This document shows positions 18,027-29,095 of a stretch of DNA of 64,000 nt, piece by piece. The position numbers and the translations under genes are program-made. Source of the stretch: Pseudomonadota bacterium. GTDB taxonomy: Bacteria > Desulfobacterota > Binatia > Binatales > Binataceae. The DNA is taken from contig JAJPKP010000007.1 in NCBI GenBank assembly GCA_021323675.1, positions 18,423-82,422 on the forward strand, written 5' to 3'. Below the pieces are notes generated by a model. That model was not told where the DNA came from. It did no database searches and saw only the letters and a list, made by a program, of their open reading frames with translations. Each line of letters starts with the position of its first letter. Position 1 is the first letter of the stretch.

Positions 18027-18755
18027 ATGAGCTTCAAGCCGAATCAAACCGTGGGTGCCGCGACGGCCGCCGCCGCGATCCTGTCCGCGATCGTAATCCT
18101 GCCGGCAGCCCTGCGCGCCCAGCAGGCGCCGCCCGCGCATCCCGTTCCACCGCCGAAAAACGGCGGAACCGTGGTGATGCTCTGCGACGGCAAGACCAGC
18201 ATCGAGATCAAAAGCCTGAAGCCCGGCGAGCAACCCACCGAAAGCCAGGGGCGCGAGGTCGCGAACGAGCTGATGGCGGAATGGCGGAAGGAGCATCCCG
18301 ACGAGCATTGGCAGATGGCGCAGGCGGATGCCGGAGCGAAGCCACATGCCGATCCCATGTCTCAGGCATCGAAGAGCCCGCCCGCCACGGGCCAGCAGCA
18401 GGGCGATACTTACGCGAGCTTCACCTCGCGCGACTACAAGGTGTGGCAGGCCGAGACGCAGAAGTTTGTCGACGAAGGCAAGCGGATTTTTCACGACTGG
18501 AAAGCGCTTGGGGGAACTATCGGCGTGAGCTGCGACATGTGCCATCCCGACGGCGCGAACACCCATCCCGAAACCTACCCCAAATACCAGGTCCAGCTTC
18601 AGCGGGTCGCGCTTCTGCGCGACATGATCGACTGGTGCATCGAAAATCCCGTCAAGGGAAAGACACTCGATCCCAACGATCCGAAACTGCGCGCCCTCGA
18701 AGCCTACATCTACGCGCAGCGCAAAGGCGTTCCTCTCGACTACGGCAAGCACTGA
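18027..18755 (+). CDS. Periplasmic c-type cytochrome, one CxxCH, SoxA/TsdA-like tail
   Basis: 242 residues. Signal peptide to about residue 32 (LPAALRAQ). One haem site, VSCDMCHPDGANTHPETYPK, followed by RDMIDWCIENPVKGK and LRALEAYIYAQRKG, which is the style of SoxA-like and thiosulfate-dehydrogenase-like cytochromes. The first half carries no haem motif. The start ATG at 18027 lies 27 nt after the metallophosphoesterase stop. Likely electron acceptor or donor of the same periplasmic unit. Confidence 0.8.
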   Translation: MSFKPNQTVGAATAAAAILSAIVILPAALRAQQAPPAHPVPPPKNGGTVVMLCDGKTSIEIKSLKPGEQPTESQGREVANELMAEWRKEHPDEHWQMAQADAGAKPHADPMSQASKSPPATGQQQGDTYASFTSRDYKVWQAETQKFVDEGKRIFHDWKALGGTIGVSCDMCHPDGANTHPETYPKYQVQLQRVALLRDMIDWCIENPVKGKTLDPNDPKLRALEAYIYAQRKGVPLDYGKH

Positions 18756-18784
18756 CCGCAACGCGCCGGATCGGCAGTACTTAG

Positions 18785-18836
18785 CCACTCCGAAGCCATC
18801 CTCAGGTGGCGCGGGCCTTCGTGCCCGCGCCACTTG
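18785..18836. repeat. Dispersed palindrome, copy 2, between convergent genes
   Basis: Composite element: 18785-18810 matches the minus strand of 5046-5071 at 25 of 26 bases, and 18804-18835 matches the palindrome at 4825-4856 (13-bp arms, one mismatch). It fills the gap between the cytochrome gene (ends 18755) and the epoxide hydrolase gene (ends 18842), so it may double as a bidirectional transcription stop. Confidence 0.65.
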
Positions 18837-18841
18837 GGGAT

Positions 18842-19804
18842 TTATCGCTTCAGGTCAGACAGAAACTCTAGCATCGCCTGGTTCACTTCCCGCGGCTTCT
18901 CCTGCTGAGTCCAATGGCCCGATCCCTTGATCAGGACGGTCTTGCGGAGGTTCGGCACCCAGTTCCGCATCCCTTCCGCCATCTCGGGCCGCAGCACGAC
19001 GTCGAGTTCCGCCGTGATCATCAACGCAGGCTGATTGATTCGCTGTTCGAGGGTGGCGCTGTCTTCCCAGTTGCGATCGATGTTGCGGTACCAGTTGAGA
19101 CCGCCGCGGAAGCCGGTCTTCGTAAATGCGCGCACGAACACCTGGAAATCTTCTTCGGTCAGGAATTTGCCGTGCGGACGATCCGGCATGCGATCGAGGA
19201 TGCCGCCGCCGGACGGGCCGAACACTCCCGGCGGCGCCTTGCGCATCTCCTCGGGATCGATATTCACCGGATCCTGGTAGAAGCCGTTGAGCGTCCGCGC
19301 GACATCGCGCTCCAGCTCCGATTCGGCGACGCCGGGCGTCTGGAAATATAGAACGTAATGGAAATTCCCGGCCGCCATCGCGCGCATCGCATCCGTCGGT
19401 TTCATCGGCGCCCGCGGGATAAAGGGCGTGTTGATTCCGATCACGCGCTCGATGCGGTCCGGGTACATCATCGGCGCGTTCCACGCCGTCATCCCGCCCC
19501 AGTCATGGCCGACGATGACGCATCGCGCGATCCCGAGCGCATCCAGCATCCCGATTACATCGGTGACGATCTGCTTCTGCGAATATGCTTCGATTGGCTG
19601 CGGACAATCGGTGTCGCCGTAGCCGCGCTGGTCGGGCGCGATCGCGCGAAAGCCGGCCTCGGCCAGCGCTTTGATCTGATGGCGCCAGGAGTACCAGATC
19701 TCGGGGAACCCGTGGCACATCACCACCGGAAAGCCGTCGCCCGCCTCCGCCACGTGCATCCGGATTCCGTTGGTGTTGACGAAGTGATGCTTGATTTCAG
19801 CCAT
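18842..19804 (-). CDS. Epoxide hydrolase-like alpha/beta hydrolase
   Basis: 320 residues. Oxyanion-side motif VMCHGFPEIWYSWRHQ, nucleophile segment VIVGHDWGGMTAWN (Asp nucleophile as in soluble epoxide hydrolases), and a C-terminal GSGHWTQQEKP with the catalytic His. The Tyr-containing lid expected for epoxide activation is present in general form. Start at 19804 with GGAGG nine bases upstream. Converts epoxides to diols, or a related hydrolysis; single gene. Confidence 0.87.
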   Translation of the reverse strand: MAEIKHHFVNTNGIRMHVAEAGDGFPVVMCHGFPEIWYSWRHQIKALAEAGFRAIAPDQRGYGDTDCPQPIEAYSQKQIVTDVIGMLDALGIARCVIVGHDWGGMTAWNAPMMYPDRIERVIGINTPFIPRAPMKPTDAMRAMAAGNFHYVLYFQTPGVAESELERDVARTLNGFYQDPVNIDPEEMRKAPPGVFGPSGGGILDRMPDRPHGKFLTEEDFQVFVRAFTKTGFRGGLNWYRNIDRNWEDSATLEQRINQPALMITAELDVVLRPEMAEGMRNWVPNLRKTVLIKGSGHWTQQEKPREVNQAMLEFLSDLKR

Positions 19805-19906
19805 CGCGGAAAAACCTCCGAATCGGACGCTCGCGCCGTCCGCCGGGGCATCATCCGAAAATCCCCGCCTATATGCCAGCGGCGCCGGGGCGGGAAAGAA
19901 ACCGGT

Positions 19907-19936
19907 TTGACAAGCGGCGGCTGATGACCTTATGTT
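19907..19936 (+). promoter_or_regulatory. Sigma70-type promoter for the ferritin-like gene
   Basis: Perfect -35 TTGACA at 19907-19912, 18-base spacer, -10 TATGTT at 19931-19936. About 50 nt upstream of the start at 19985, which has GGAGG nine bases before its ATG. Confidence 0.6.
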
Positions 19937-19984
19937 CAGGTGCTAATCCACTAATACATCTTCAGCGGGCGGAGGTGCCCATCC

Positions 19985-20632
19985 ATGAGTCGCGACTTTG
20001 AATTCAAAGCCCTGCTGCGCGCTTATCGCAGCAGAATCATCAGCCAGGAAACCTTCGAGTCCGAGATGGGAGCGCTCGAAAGAAGCGCTTCCAACGGATC
20101 GACGGGCAACGGCGCCGGCTTCAAGGCCTTCGGGCGCACTTACAAGTGCGAGCGCGATGCGATCATCAGCTTCGTCGACAAGGTCCGCGCGGGAGAGGCC
20201 AACGGCGGACAGGCGTTCGCCGCATGGGCGGAAGTCTGCACGACCGATTGCATCAGGACCGGACTGCGGATGGTTGCGGAGCGCGAGGCCTACCATTCGC
20301 GCGTCTTCGCCAAGCGGCTGGCGGAGCTCGGCGGCCAGCAGCGCGCGGATATCACCGAAGACGGGCGCAAGTTCACCGCCTATCTCGGCGACCCTTCGAT
20401 ACCCGACAACGTGAAGCTGCTCAAATTCGTCGAGCGCGTCGGCAAGCCCGAAGAAGCGATCAAGCCGATCTGCGATTTTGCCGAGCTGATCAAGGAAGAC
20501 CTCGGCACCAAGGAAGCCCTTCGGCTGTTCGCGGAAGATGAAATGTCCACGGCCAGGTGGCTGTACGAGTCATGCGCGATCCTGAATGCTCCCGCGAACG
20601 GAAAGTCCGCGGAAGCTTCGGCCTCGATGTAA
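19985..20632 (+). CDS. Ferritin/rubrerythrin-like helical protein
   Basis: 215 residues, no signal peptide. The middle (about 55-120) contains two helices with VAEREAYHSRVFAKRLAELG, an E-x-x-x-H pattern typical of ferritin-like carboxylate-bridged sites. A second helical pair (about 145-200) includes CDFAELIKEDLGTKEALRLF and EDEMSTARWLYESC. Likely a di-metal or scaffolding four-helix protein; no enzymatic activity can be assigned. Own promoter and a strong terminator make it a single transcription unit. Confidence 0.6.
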   Translation: MSRDFEFKALLRAYRSRIISQETFESEMGALERSASNGSTGNGAGFKAFGRTYKCERDAIISFVDKVRAGEANGGQAFAAWAEVCTTDCIRTGLRMVAEREAYHSRVFAKRLAELGGQQRADITEDGRKFTAYLGDPSIPDNVKLLKFVERVGKPEEAIKPICDFAELIKEDLGTKEALRLFAEDEMSTARWLYESCAILNAPANGKSAEASASM

Positions 20633-20661
20633 GGAATCGGCCGATCACCGCATCGGACAGG

Positions 20662-20690
20662 AGCGGGGCCGCGACCGGCCCCGCTTTTTT
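20662..20690 (+). terminator. Intrinsic terminator after the ferritin-like gene
   Basis: Nine-base-pair stem AGCGGGGCC (20662-20670) with GGCCCCGCT (20677-20685), six-base loop, followed directly by a run of T to 20690. A textbook factor-independent terminator 30 nt after the stop. Confidence 0.9.
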
Positions 20691-20782
20691 GTATTTCCCG
20701 CGTGCCGGCGGCCTGAACGGCTTTTCGCGGCGGGTTCGGCGTGGTAGTTGAACGCGAAGCGCGCACGTTTTGGAGATGACAC

Positions 20783-21334
20783 ATGATTTCGCGAAAACAA
20801 CGGGTTCCCTTTGCGGATACTTCGAAATTGCCGGCCGATTTCGGCGACCTCGAGCGCTACAAGGTCAACGGAAAGCTGGTCAATATCTTCGCCGTTCTCA
20901 TAAACCATCCCAAGCTGTTCAAGGCCTGGATGCGGTTCGGCGGCTACATCCTGAGCGACGAGCAGACCCTGTCGCCGCGCGATCGCGAAATCGCGATTTT
21001 GCGAATCGGATGGCTTAACCAGGCGCAATACGAATGGGAGCAGCATGTCCGAATCGCCAAGACCACCGGCCTCAGCGACGACGACATCGACCGAATCACC
21101 AAGGGACCGAAGTCCGGATGGGATCGCCACGATGCGGCGCTTCTGCAGGCGGCCGACGATCTGTTCGAGAACTCCGTGGTTTCGGACGTAACCTGGAAGA
21201 CGCTCTCGGAGCGCTACAACACGCAGCAGATGATGGACCTGGTGTTCACCATCGGTCAATACAACCTTGTCTCCTGGGCCTTGAACAGTCTCGGCGTGCC
21301 GCTCGACGAGTATCTGCCTGGCGCCAGAAAATAA
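20783..21334 (+). CDS. Carboxymuconolactone decarboxylase (CMD/AhpD-like) protein lacking CxxC
   Basis: 183 residues. DREIAILRIGWLNQAQYEWEQH is the CMD-family core and 'LYQ/FTIGQYNLVSWALNSLGV' the closing helix. The AhpD redox CxxC is absent (YEWEQHVRIA instead), so it belongs to the decarboxylase-like rather than peroxidase branch. GGAG lies seven bases before the ATG. Followed 33 nt later by dienelactone hydrolase, which acts at the neighbouring step of aromatic-ring catabolism; together they suggest an aromatic or lactone degradation pair. Confidence 0.8.
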   Translation: MISRKQRVPFADTSKLPADFGDLERYKVNGKLVNIFAVLINHPKLFKAWMRFGGYILSDEQTLSPRDREIAILRIGWLNQAQYEWEQHVRIAKTTGLSDDDIDRITKGPKSGWDRHDAALLQAADDLFENSVVSDVTWKTLSERYNTQQMMDLVFTIGQYNLVSWALNSLGVPLDEYLPGARK

Positions 21335-21367
21335 TCATTCGCGCGGCGATCATAGGAGCGAATTCGG

Positions 21368-22087
21368 ATGAAAACGGAAACCATCGAATACAATGACGGC
21401 GACGTGAAGCTGGTCGGCTATCTTGCCTACGACGACAAGAAGACCGGCAAGCGGCCCGCAATACTGGTGTGGCCGGAGGCGTTCGGGCTGGGCGAACATG
21501 CGAAGAAGCGCGCCGAGCGCCTGGCGGAGCTCGGCTACGTGGCGCTGGCGTGCGACCCGTACGGAAACGGCGCGCAGGCCTCGGATCTTCCCGGCGCGAT
21601 GAAACTGGCGACGCCGCTGTTTGAAAATCCCGACAAGCTTCGCAAGCGGGGACGCTCCGCGCTCGACAAGCTCGCATCGTTGCCCCAGGTCGATTCAAGC
21701 CGCATCGCCGCGATCGGCTTCTGCATGGGTGGGACCTTCTCGCTGGAACTGGCCCGCGACGGCGCGCCGCTGCGCGGCATCGTGTCGTTCCACGGCGGCC
21801 TTCAGACCCAGCGCCCGGCGGCGGCCGGCCAGGTAAAGGCCAGAATTCTGGTCTGCACCGGCGCCGACGATCCGATGATCCCGGTGGCGCAGGTCAACGG
21901 GCTGGCCGAAGAGATGACCAAGGCCGGCGCCAACTGGCAGATCATCAGCTATCCGGGCACCGTGCACAGCTTCACGAACGTCGATGCGGACGCCGTGGGG
22001 ATGCCGGGAATCAAGTACAACAAGCACGCCGACGAGCATTCCTGGCGAGCGATGAAGTCCTTTTTCGAGGAAATTTTCGCCGCCTGA
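21368..22087 (+). CDS. Dienelactone hydrolase family protein
   Basis: 239 residues. Catalytic Cys in IGFCMGGTFSLELA, Asp in CTGADDPMIPV and His in GTVHSFTNVDAD make the DLH Cys-Asp-His triad. E in WPEAFGLGEH fits the family. It opens dienelactones to maleylacetate or hydrolyses similar esters in the cytoplasm. Close behind the CMD-like gene, probably cotranscribed. Confidence 0.88.
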   Translation: MKTETIEYNDGDVKLVGYLAYDDKKTGKRPAILVWPEAFGLGEHAKKRAERLAELGYVALACDPYGNGAQASDLPGAMKLATPLFENPDKLRKRGRSALDKLASLPQVDSSRIAAIGFCMGGTFSLELARDGAPLRGIVSFHGGLQTQRPAAAGQVKARILVCTGADDPMIPVAQVNGLAEEMTKAGANWQIISYPGTVHSFTNVDADAVGMPGIKYNKHADEHSWRAMKSFFEEIFAA

Positions 22088-22256
22088 ACCATCCATCGCG
22101 GGCCGCGCGCCGCATCCTGCCGCTCCGGCCTGCCGAACCTACCCCCTCCCCAAGATGCGCCGCCGCCTTCGCGATAAAAATTGGACTGTGAATCCAATAT
22201 CTGTCGGGATCGTCCAATATCCGATGGCAGGTTGAACTGTCGAAAGGACCGGCGAG

Positions 22257-23051
22257 ATGGACTTTCTGCTCTATTGGTCGACTCCGGCTCAGATTGCCTT
22301 CGTGGCGATCGTGTTCGGCGGCGGCAGCGTGCTCGGATTGTACGTCGTCAGGCATCTGGTCCCGGTCGATCGCCTGCAGAAAAACCACGAAGTGGCTGGA
22401 GTCACCTTCGGCGTCCTGGGCGCGTTCTATGGGCTGGTGCTGGCCTTCGTCATCGTCGCCGCCTGGGAGCGCTTCAACCTCGCCAACGCCAACGCGCACG
22501 ATGAAGCGACCGCGCTCGAAAGTCTCTACAAGCTCGGCGCGGCGTTTTCGGATCCGATGCGCACAGAGCTCGATTCCGCGGTGATGGACTACACGCGCCG
22601 CGTGGTCGACGAAGAATGGCCGAAGATGGCGACAATGGGCTACAACATCCGCGATGCCACCGGCGCCCACCGGCTCTGGTCGATCGTGCTCTCGTACCAC
22701 ACCTCGGACAGCCACGAGCAGATGCTGCTGGACAAGGCGATTGACGAGCTGAACGAGATCAGCCAGGCGCGCAGCCAGCGATTCATCTTCTACGAAGACG
22801 ATCTGCCTTCGGTCGTATGGTTCGTAATTTATCTCGGATGCCTGATTACGATCGGGTTCAGTTATTTTTTCGGCAGCCATGTGTTCCGCGCGCAGGTGGT
22901 GATGTGCGCCTTCTTTTCAATTCTGCTCGGAATCACCATTCTCGCGATCATCGAACTGGCCCATCCCTACCAGGGCGTAGTCACGATTTCGGATGAACCG
23001 TTCCGCTACGCGCTGGCGCGGATGCAGGAGCTTGCGCATTACAAGATGTAA
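22257..23051 (+). CDS. DUF4239-type membrane protein, copy 1 of a tandem pair
   Basis: 264 residues. Two N-terminal membrane helices (WSTPAQIAFVAIVFGGGSVL and GVLGAFYGLVLAFVIVAAWE), a ~110-residue soluble helical region, then two C-terminal helices. Characteristic strings are YKLGAAF, SQARSQRF and ELAHPYQGVVTISDEPF, a signature of DUF4239 (bestrophin-like) proteins. Role unknown, possibly an ion channel. Start follows AAAGGACCGGCGAG. The next gene is a close duplicate. Confidence 0.85.
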   Translation: MDFLLYWSTPAQIAFVAIVFGGGSVLGLYVVRHLVPVDRLQKNHEVAGVTFGVLGAFYGLVLAFVIVAAWERFNLANANAHDEATALESLYKLGAAFSDPMRTELDSAVMDYTRRVVDEEWPKMATMGYNIRDATGAHRLWSIVLSYHTSDSHEQMLLDKAIDELNEISQARSQRFIFYEDDLPSVVWFVIYLGCLITIGFSYFFGSHVFRAQVVMCAFFSILLGITILAIIELAHPYQGVVTISDEPFRYALARMQELAHYKM

Positions 23052-23147
23052 CTCGGCGACAATAGAGACTGGTTGCGCGAAGGCGGCGGGCCGCGAACGT
23101 ATCGGCGGCCGCATTGCCCGAACTTCCGGTCCGGCGAGGAATATACG

Positions 23148-24035
23148 ATGGACTTTCTGCTCTATTGGTCAACTCCGGCTCAGATCGCCTTTGTCGTAAT
23201 CGCGTTCGGCGGCGGCAGCGTGCTCGGTCTTTATGTCGTCCGGCACCTGGTTCCGGTCGATCGCCTTCAAAAGAACCACGAAGTGGCCGGCATCACGTTT
23301 GGAGTGCTGGGAGCATTTTACGGATTGGTGCTTGCCTTCGTAATCGTGGCCGCGTGGGAACGCTTCAACGAGGCAAATACCAACGCCCATGATGAAGCGA
23401 CCGCGCTCGAGAGCCTCTACAAGCTCGGCGCGGCGCTTCCGGATCCGGTGCGCACGCAGCTCGATTCCGCGATTCTCACCTACACCCACAACGTGGTCGA
23501 ACGGGAATGGCCGATGATGGCCTACAAGAATTATCAGAAGCAGAAGACCGGCGCCCACGAACTCTGGTCGCTCGTTCTCTCCTACCATCCGGCTGACAGC
23601 CGCGAGCAGATGCTGGTGGACAAGGCGATCGATCAGCTCAACGAGATCAGCCAGGCGCGCAGCCAGCGCTTTCTTTTCTATGACGACGACCTGCCTTCCG
23701 TGGTGTGGTTCGTAATCTATCTCGGATGCGCGATCACCATCGGGTTCAGCTATTTCTTCGGCAGCCACGTATTCCGTGCGCAGGTGATAATGTGCGCGTT
23801 CTTTTCGATCCTGCTCGGCGTCACCATCCTCGCCATCCTCGAACTCGCGCATCCCTACCAGGGCGTCGTTACGATCTCGGACGAACCGTTCCGCTATGCG
23901 ATCGCGCGGATGGAAGATCTCAAGGGCTACAAGATGGCGAATGTCGCGCTCGCGGATGCTCCGGGCGCCTCGAAACAGGCGCTCGCCGACGCCGATTCCG
24001 GCGGCCGCGACGCCGTTCCGCTCGGGCATCGATGA
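23148..24035 (+). CDS. DUF4239-type membrane protein, copy 2 of a tandem pair
   Basis: 295 residues. Nearly the same protein as the preceding gene over its first ~260 residues, including the identical start MDFLLYWSTPAQIAF and ISDEPFRYA, but with a 30-residue hydrophilic tail. Differences concentrate in the soluble middle. Start at 23148 chosen by alignment to copy 1; an earlier in-frame ATG gives a non-homologous leader. A recent tandem duplication; the two may form a heteromer. Confidence 0.85.
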   Translation: MDFLLYWSTPAQIAFVVIAFGGGSVLGLYVVRHLVPVDRLQKNHEVAGITFGVLGAFYGLVLAFVIVAAWERFNEANTNAHDEATALESLYKLGAALPDPVRTQLDSAILTYTHNVVEREWPMMAYKNYQKQKTGAHELWSLVLSYHPADSREQMLVDKAIDQLNEISQARSQRFLFYDDDLPSVVWFVIYLGCAITIGFSYFFGSHVFRAQVIMCAFFSILLGVTILAILELAHPYQGVVTISDEPFRYAIARMEDLKGYKMANVALADAPGASKQALADADSGGRDAVPLGHR

Positions 24036-24149
24036 ACATCCGGCCGCGCTCTTCGAGACTCGGCGCCCGCGGGCGGCGCGTGGCGGACATAGCAGCCGCT
24101 CTTACGCGACGGGGGCGTTTGAGCGACAATCGTTGAAGCGCGGCTCTCG

Positions 24150-26480
<2,331 letters not shown>

Positions 26481-26572
26481 GCCGATCGGCGGCGAAGCGC
26501 CACGGCCCCGGCGAGCGGCCGCGCAAAGGGTCGCGAGCGCCGGCCTCACCGACAGCGTAAAATCGCATCGCC

Positions 26573-27823
26573 ATGACCGCCTCTTCCTCCCGAAGCCATC
26601 GAGTGTTGAACCTCCTGCTGGCCGTCTTCGGTCTGACGCTTGGCCTTCTTATCGCGGAGATCGGCGCGCGACTCGCCGGCATCAAGCCTCTCGAGGTTCG
26701 ATGCTACGACGCGGCCAGGGGATGGAAGCTGAAGCCGGGTGCGATCGGCACTCAACGCTCGGAAGGAGGCTCCGAGGTTAGAATCAACTCCGGCGGGTTT
26801 CGCGGCCCCGAGGTGCCGGTTTCCAGGCCGCCCGGCACTCTTCGAGTCGCGATCCTGGGCGATTCGTTTACCGAAGCGATGCATGTTCCATACGAGCAAT
26901 CGTTCAGCGCCGTCGTCGAGCGCGAGCTCGCGCGATGCGATCGAGCCGCGGGAAAAAAGGCCGAGGTTCTCGATTTCGGGGTAAGCGGCTACGGGACCGG
27001 CCAGGAACTGCTGACACTGCGATTCCAGGCGTCGCGATATTCACCCGATATAGTCGTGCTGGCTTTCTTTGCGGGCAACGATGTCAGCGACAATGTCGCC
27101 GCTCTCGATTCGGGATCGTGGGTCAACGGCGAGTTATGCCGGCCACATTTTGAAATGCGCGGCGGTTCTCCGGCGGAGACTGACAGGTTCCGCGATTCGC
27201 TTCCCGCGAATCTATGGTGCCGCACCATATTCACGTTTAACCAGGTGGCAATTCTCGATTATCTCGAAGGTCCGGTTTCGATGATCAGCGGTGCGTATGA
27301 CTCGCTGCATTCGAAAGACGCGTCGATCACCGGCCACGAACCCGGAATCGACGACCAAATCTACGGACCGCCCCCATCGCGGTCATGGAACGATGCCTGG
27401 CAGGTTACCGAACAACTGATCGCCGAAATGAACCGCGAGGTGAAGGCTTCAGGGGCGCGGCTGCTGGTCGTTACGCTCAGCACGCCGATTCAGGTCTATC
27501 CCGACCCGGCATACCGCGAAACATATTTGAAAGCCGTCGGCGGAACCGACCTCTTTTATCCCGAGCATCGCATTGCCGCGCTCGGCGAGCGCGAGGGTAT
27601 CGCCGTCCTCAATCTGGCTCCGCAGTTGCAGGCATACGCCGACGAGCATCACGCCTTCCTGCACGGCTTCGCGAATACCAGGATGGGCACAGGACACTGG
27701 AACGCTCTCGGACATCGAATCGCCGGAGAATCGATCGCGCGGCGGCTGTGCGGGATGGTCGAATCGAAACCGGGTCCTCAAGGCATGCGGCCGGGCTCAG
27801 CCTCCGGCGTGGCGCTGCGATGA
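26573..27823 (+). CDS. Membrane-anchored SGNH/GDSL-type hydrolase
   Basis: 416 residues. One N-terminal membrane helix (VLNLLLAVFGLTLGLLIAEI). SGNH block I is ILGDSFTEAMHV, block III FFAGNDVSD, and the C-terminal GTGHWNALGH carries the catalytic Asp/His-type end. Similar proteins deacylate or acylate polysaccharides and lipids at the envelope. The 3' end overlaps the convergent phosphatase gene by 27 nt. Confidence 0.75.
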   Translation: MTASSSRSHRVLNLLLAVFGLTLGLLIAEIGARLAGIKPLEVRCYDAARGWKLKPGAIGTQRSEGGSEVRINSGGFRGPEVPVSRPPGTLRVAILGDSFTEAMHVPYEQSFSAVVERELARCDRAAGKKAEVLDFGVSGYGTGQELLTLRFQASRYSPDIVVLAFFAGNDVSDNVAALDSGSWVNGELCRPHFEMRGGSPAETDRFRDSLPANLWCRTIFTFNQVAILDYLEGPVSMISGAYDSLHSKDASITGHEPGIDDQIYGPPPSRSWNDAWQVTEQLIAEMNREVKASGARLLVVTLSTPIQVYPDPAYRETYLKAVGGTDLFYPEHRIAALGEREGIAVLNLAPQLQAYADEHHAFLHGFANTRMGTGHWNALGHRIAGESIARRLCGMVESKPGPQGMRPGSASGVALR

Positions 27824-28402
27824 CTGATTGCCGATTACCTGCGGCTTGAGAAATCTTCCCTCGCGATGCTCGACCAGCACGATTCCGCAGTTCGGCGGCA
27901 CGTGCGCATCCTCCCATCGCCCGGTGACATATGCCCACATCGAGACCATCACGCCCCCGTGGCTCACCACCACCACGTCATCGTCGGGAAAACGCACGAC
28001 CAGCTCGTCGAGAATCGGCCCGACCCGATCGCGCACATGTTCGTACGATTCTCCACCCGGCGGAACCCATGCCCACGGGCGCGAAGGATCGTAGCCCTCC
28101 GCTTCGAGGATCGATTCGTACGGGCGGCCCGCAAACTCTCCGGTATGCCGCTCATGCAAACCTTCGCGAATTTCGAAGGGCAGATTCAGAACTTCGGCGA
28201 TGATTGCGCCGGTGTCGCGGGCGCGAACATACGGACTGGTGATGACGATTCGCGGGCGGGCGATTTCGGCGATAGCCGCGGCGGCATCACGCGCCTGCCT
28301 GCGGCCGAGGTCCGTCAGCGGCAGCGTCATCGGAGTCGTCGTGAAAATGCGCGTGACGTTGCCTTCGCTCTCGCCATGACGCACCAGCACCAATCTCGCC
28401 AT
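27797..28402 (-). CDS. Histidine phosphatase (phosphoglycerate mutase) family protein
   Basis: 201 residues. The catalytic RHG motif is at the start, RLVLVRHGESEGN; the second His is in VVVVSHGGVMVSM; ERHTGEFAGRPYE holds the acid. Start at 28402 behind GAAGGGAAAGCAAAG; a start ten codons earlier is less likely. Members dephosphorylate sugars, nucleotides or cobalamin precursors; no context decides. Confidence 0.85.
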   Translation of the reverse strand: MARLVLVRHGESEGNVTRIFTTTPMTLPLTDLGRRQARDAAAAIAEIARPRIVITSPYVRARDTGAIIAEVLNLPFEIREGLHERHTGEFAGRPYESILEAEGYDPSRPWAWVPPGGESYEHVRDRVGPILDELVVRFPDDDVVVVSHGGVMVSMWAYVTGRWEDAHVPPNCGIVLVEHREGRFLKPQVIGNQSSQRHAGG

Positions 28403-28536
28403 CTTTGCTTTCCCTTCGGATGATTTGCGCATCCCCGCGCTTCACGAGCATTCTGATCGCGCGCGGGAAACGACGCTACGCCTCGCGAGGGGCCTGCCGG
28501 TCCCGCTTGATGCCGACGGCAAAGGGCGCGCGCCGC

Positions 28537-29079
28537 TCAGCCCTGTTTCCCCGCGCCCGTCCGCCGCGCCATCCGGGCGCGATCGATGAATCCGGTCTTG
28601 CCATATTTCGCGACCGATTCCTCGACCTCCCGGATCAGGTCCTTCGGCGGCTTTTCAAGATCGAGCGGTTGTCCGTACGGCTGCTTCGCCTTCAGTCCCG
28701 TGTTCCAGTAAACCTCGAACCGGTTGCCTTCGGGATCGAAACCATAGACGCCGATCGCATTACCATGGGAAAGGACGACATCGATTCTGACGCCGTTTTC
28801 CTTGAAGCGCCGGTAAAAGCCGAGCACGTCTTCGAGCGAGTTGCAGCGGAAGGAGATCTGCTGCACTACGCGCGCATCGCCGCCCACGTTGCGCCCGCGG
28901 CACAGCAGGAGTTCATGATGCTCTTCGTCCGGCCGCGAGCTCATGAAAACCATCCCGAGCTCCGGATCCTCGTCGCTGATCGTGAGGCCGAGGATGTCGC
29001 GGTAGAAAGCTTTTTCCTTTTCAAGATCGTTGACGTGAAGCCCGACGTGCCCGAGTTTGTTGATCGATGGCGTATTCAT
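28537..29079 (-). CDS. VOC-family protein resembling extradiol dioxygenases
   Basis: 180 residues. One VOC pair with LGHVGLHVNDLEKEKAFYRD, EEHHELLLCRGR and GNRFEVYWNTG; the His, His and Glu expected as metal ligands are all present. The C-terminal 45 residues extend the fold, as in single-domain catechol-dioxygenase-like proteins. AGGAGG lies seven bases before the start. Encoded 16 nt downstream of an FAH-family hydrolase in the same direction, so the two likely act in one aromatic meta-cleavage-type pathway. Confidence 0.82.
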   Translation of the reverse strand: MNTPSINKLGHVGLHVNDLEKEKAFYRDILGLTISDEDPELGMVFMSSRPDEEHHELLLCRGRNVGGDARVVQQISFRCNSLEDVLGFYRRFKENGVRIDVVLSHGNAIGVYGFDPEGNRFEVYWNTGLKAKQPYGQPLDLEKPPKDLIREVEESVAKYGKTGFIDRARMARRTGAGKQG

Positions 29080-29095
29080 CGTGCGCCTCCTGCCT

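Noticed and set aside
17220..18833. 537-codon minus-strand frame
   Set aside because: Antisense to the metallophosphoesterase and cytochrome genes, Arg/His-rich and motif-free.
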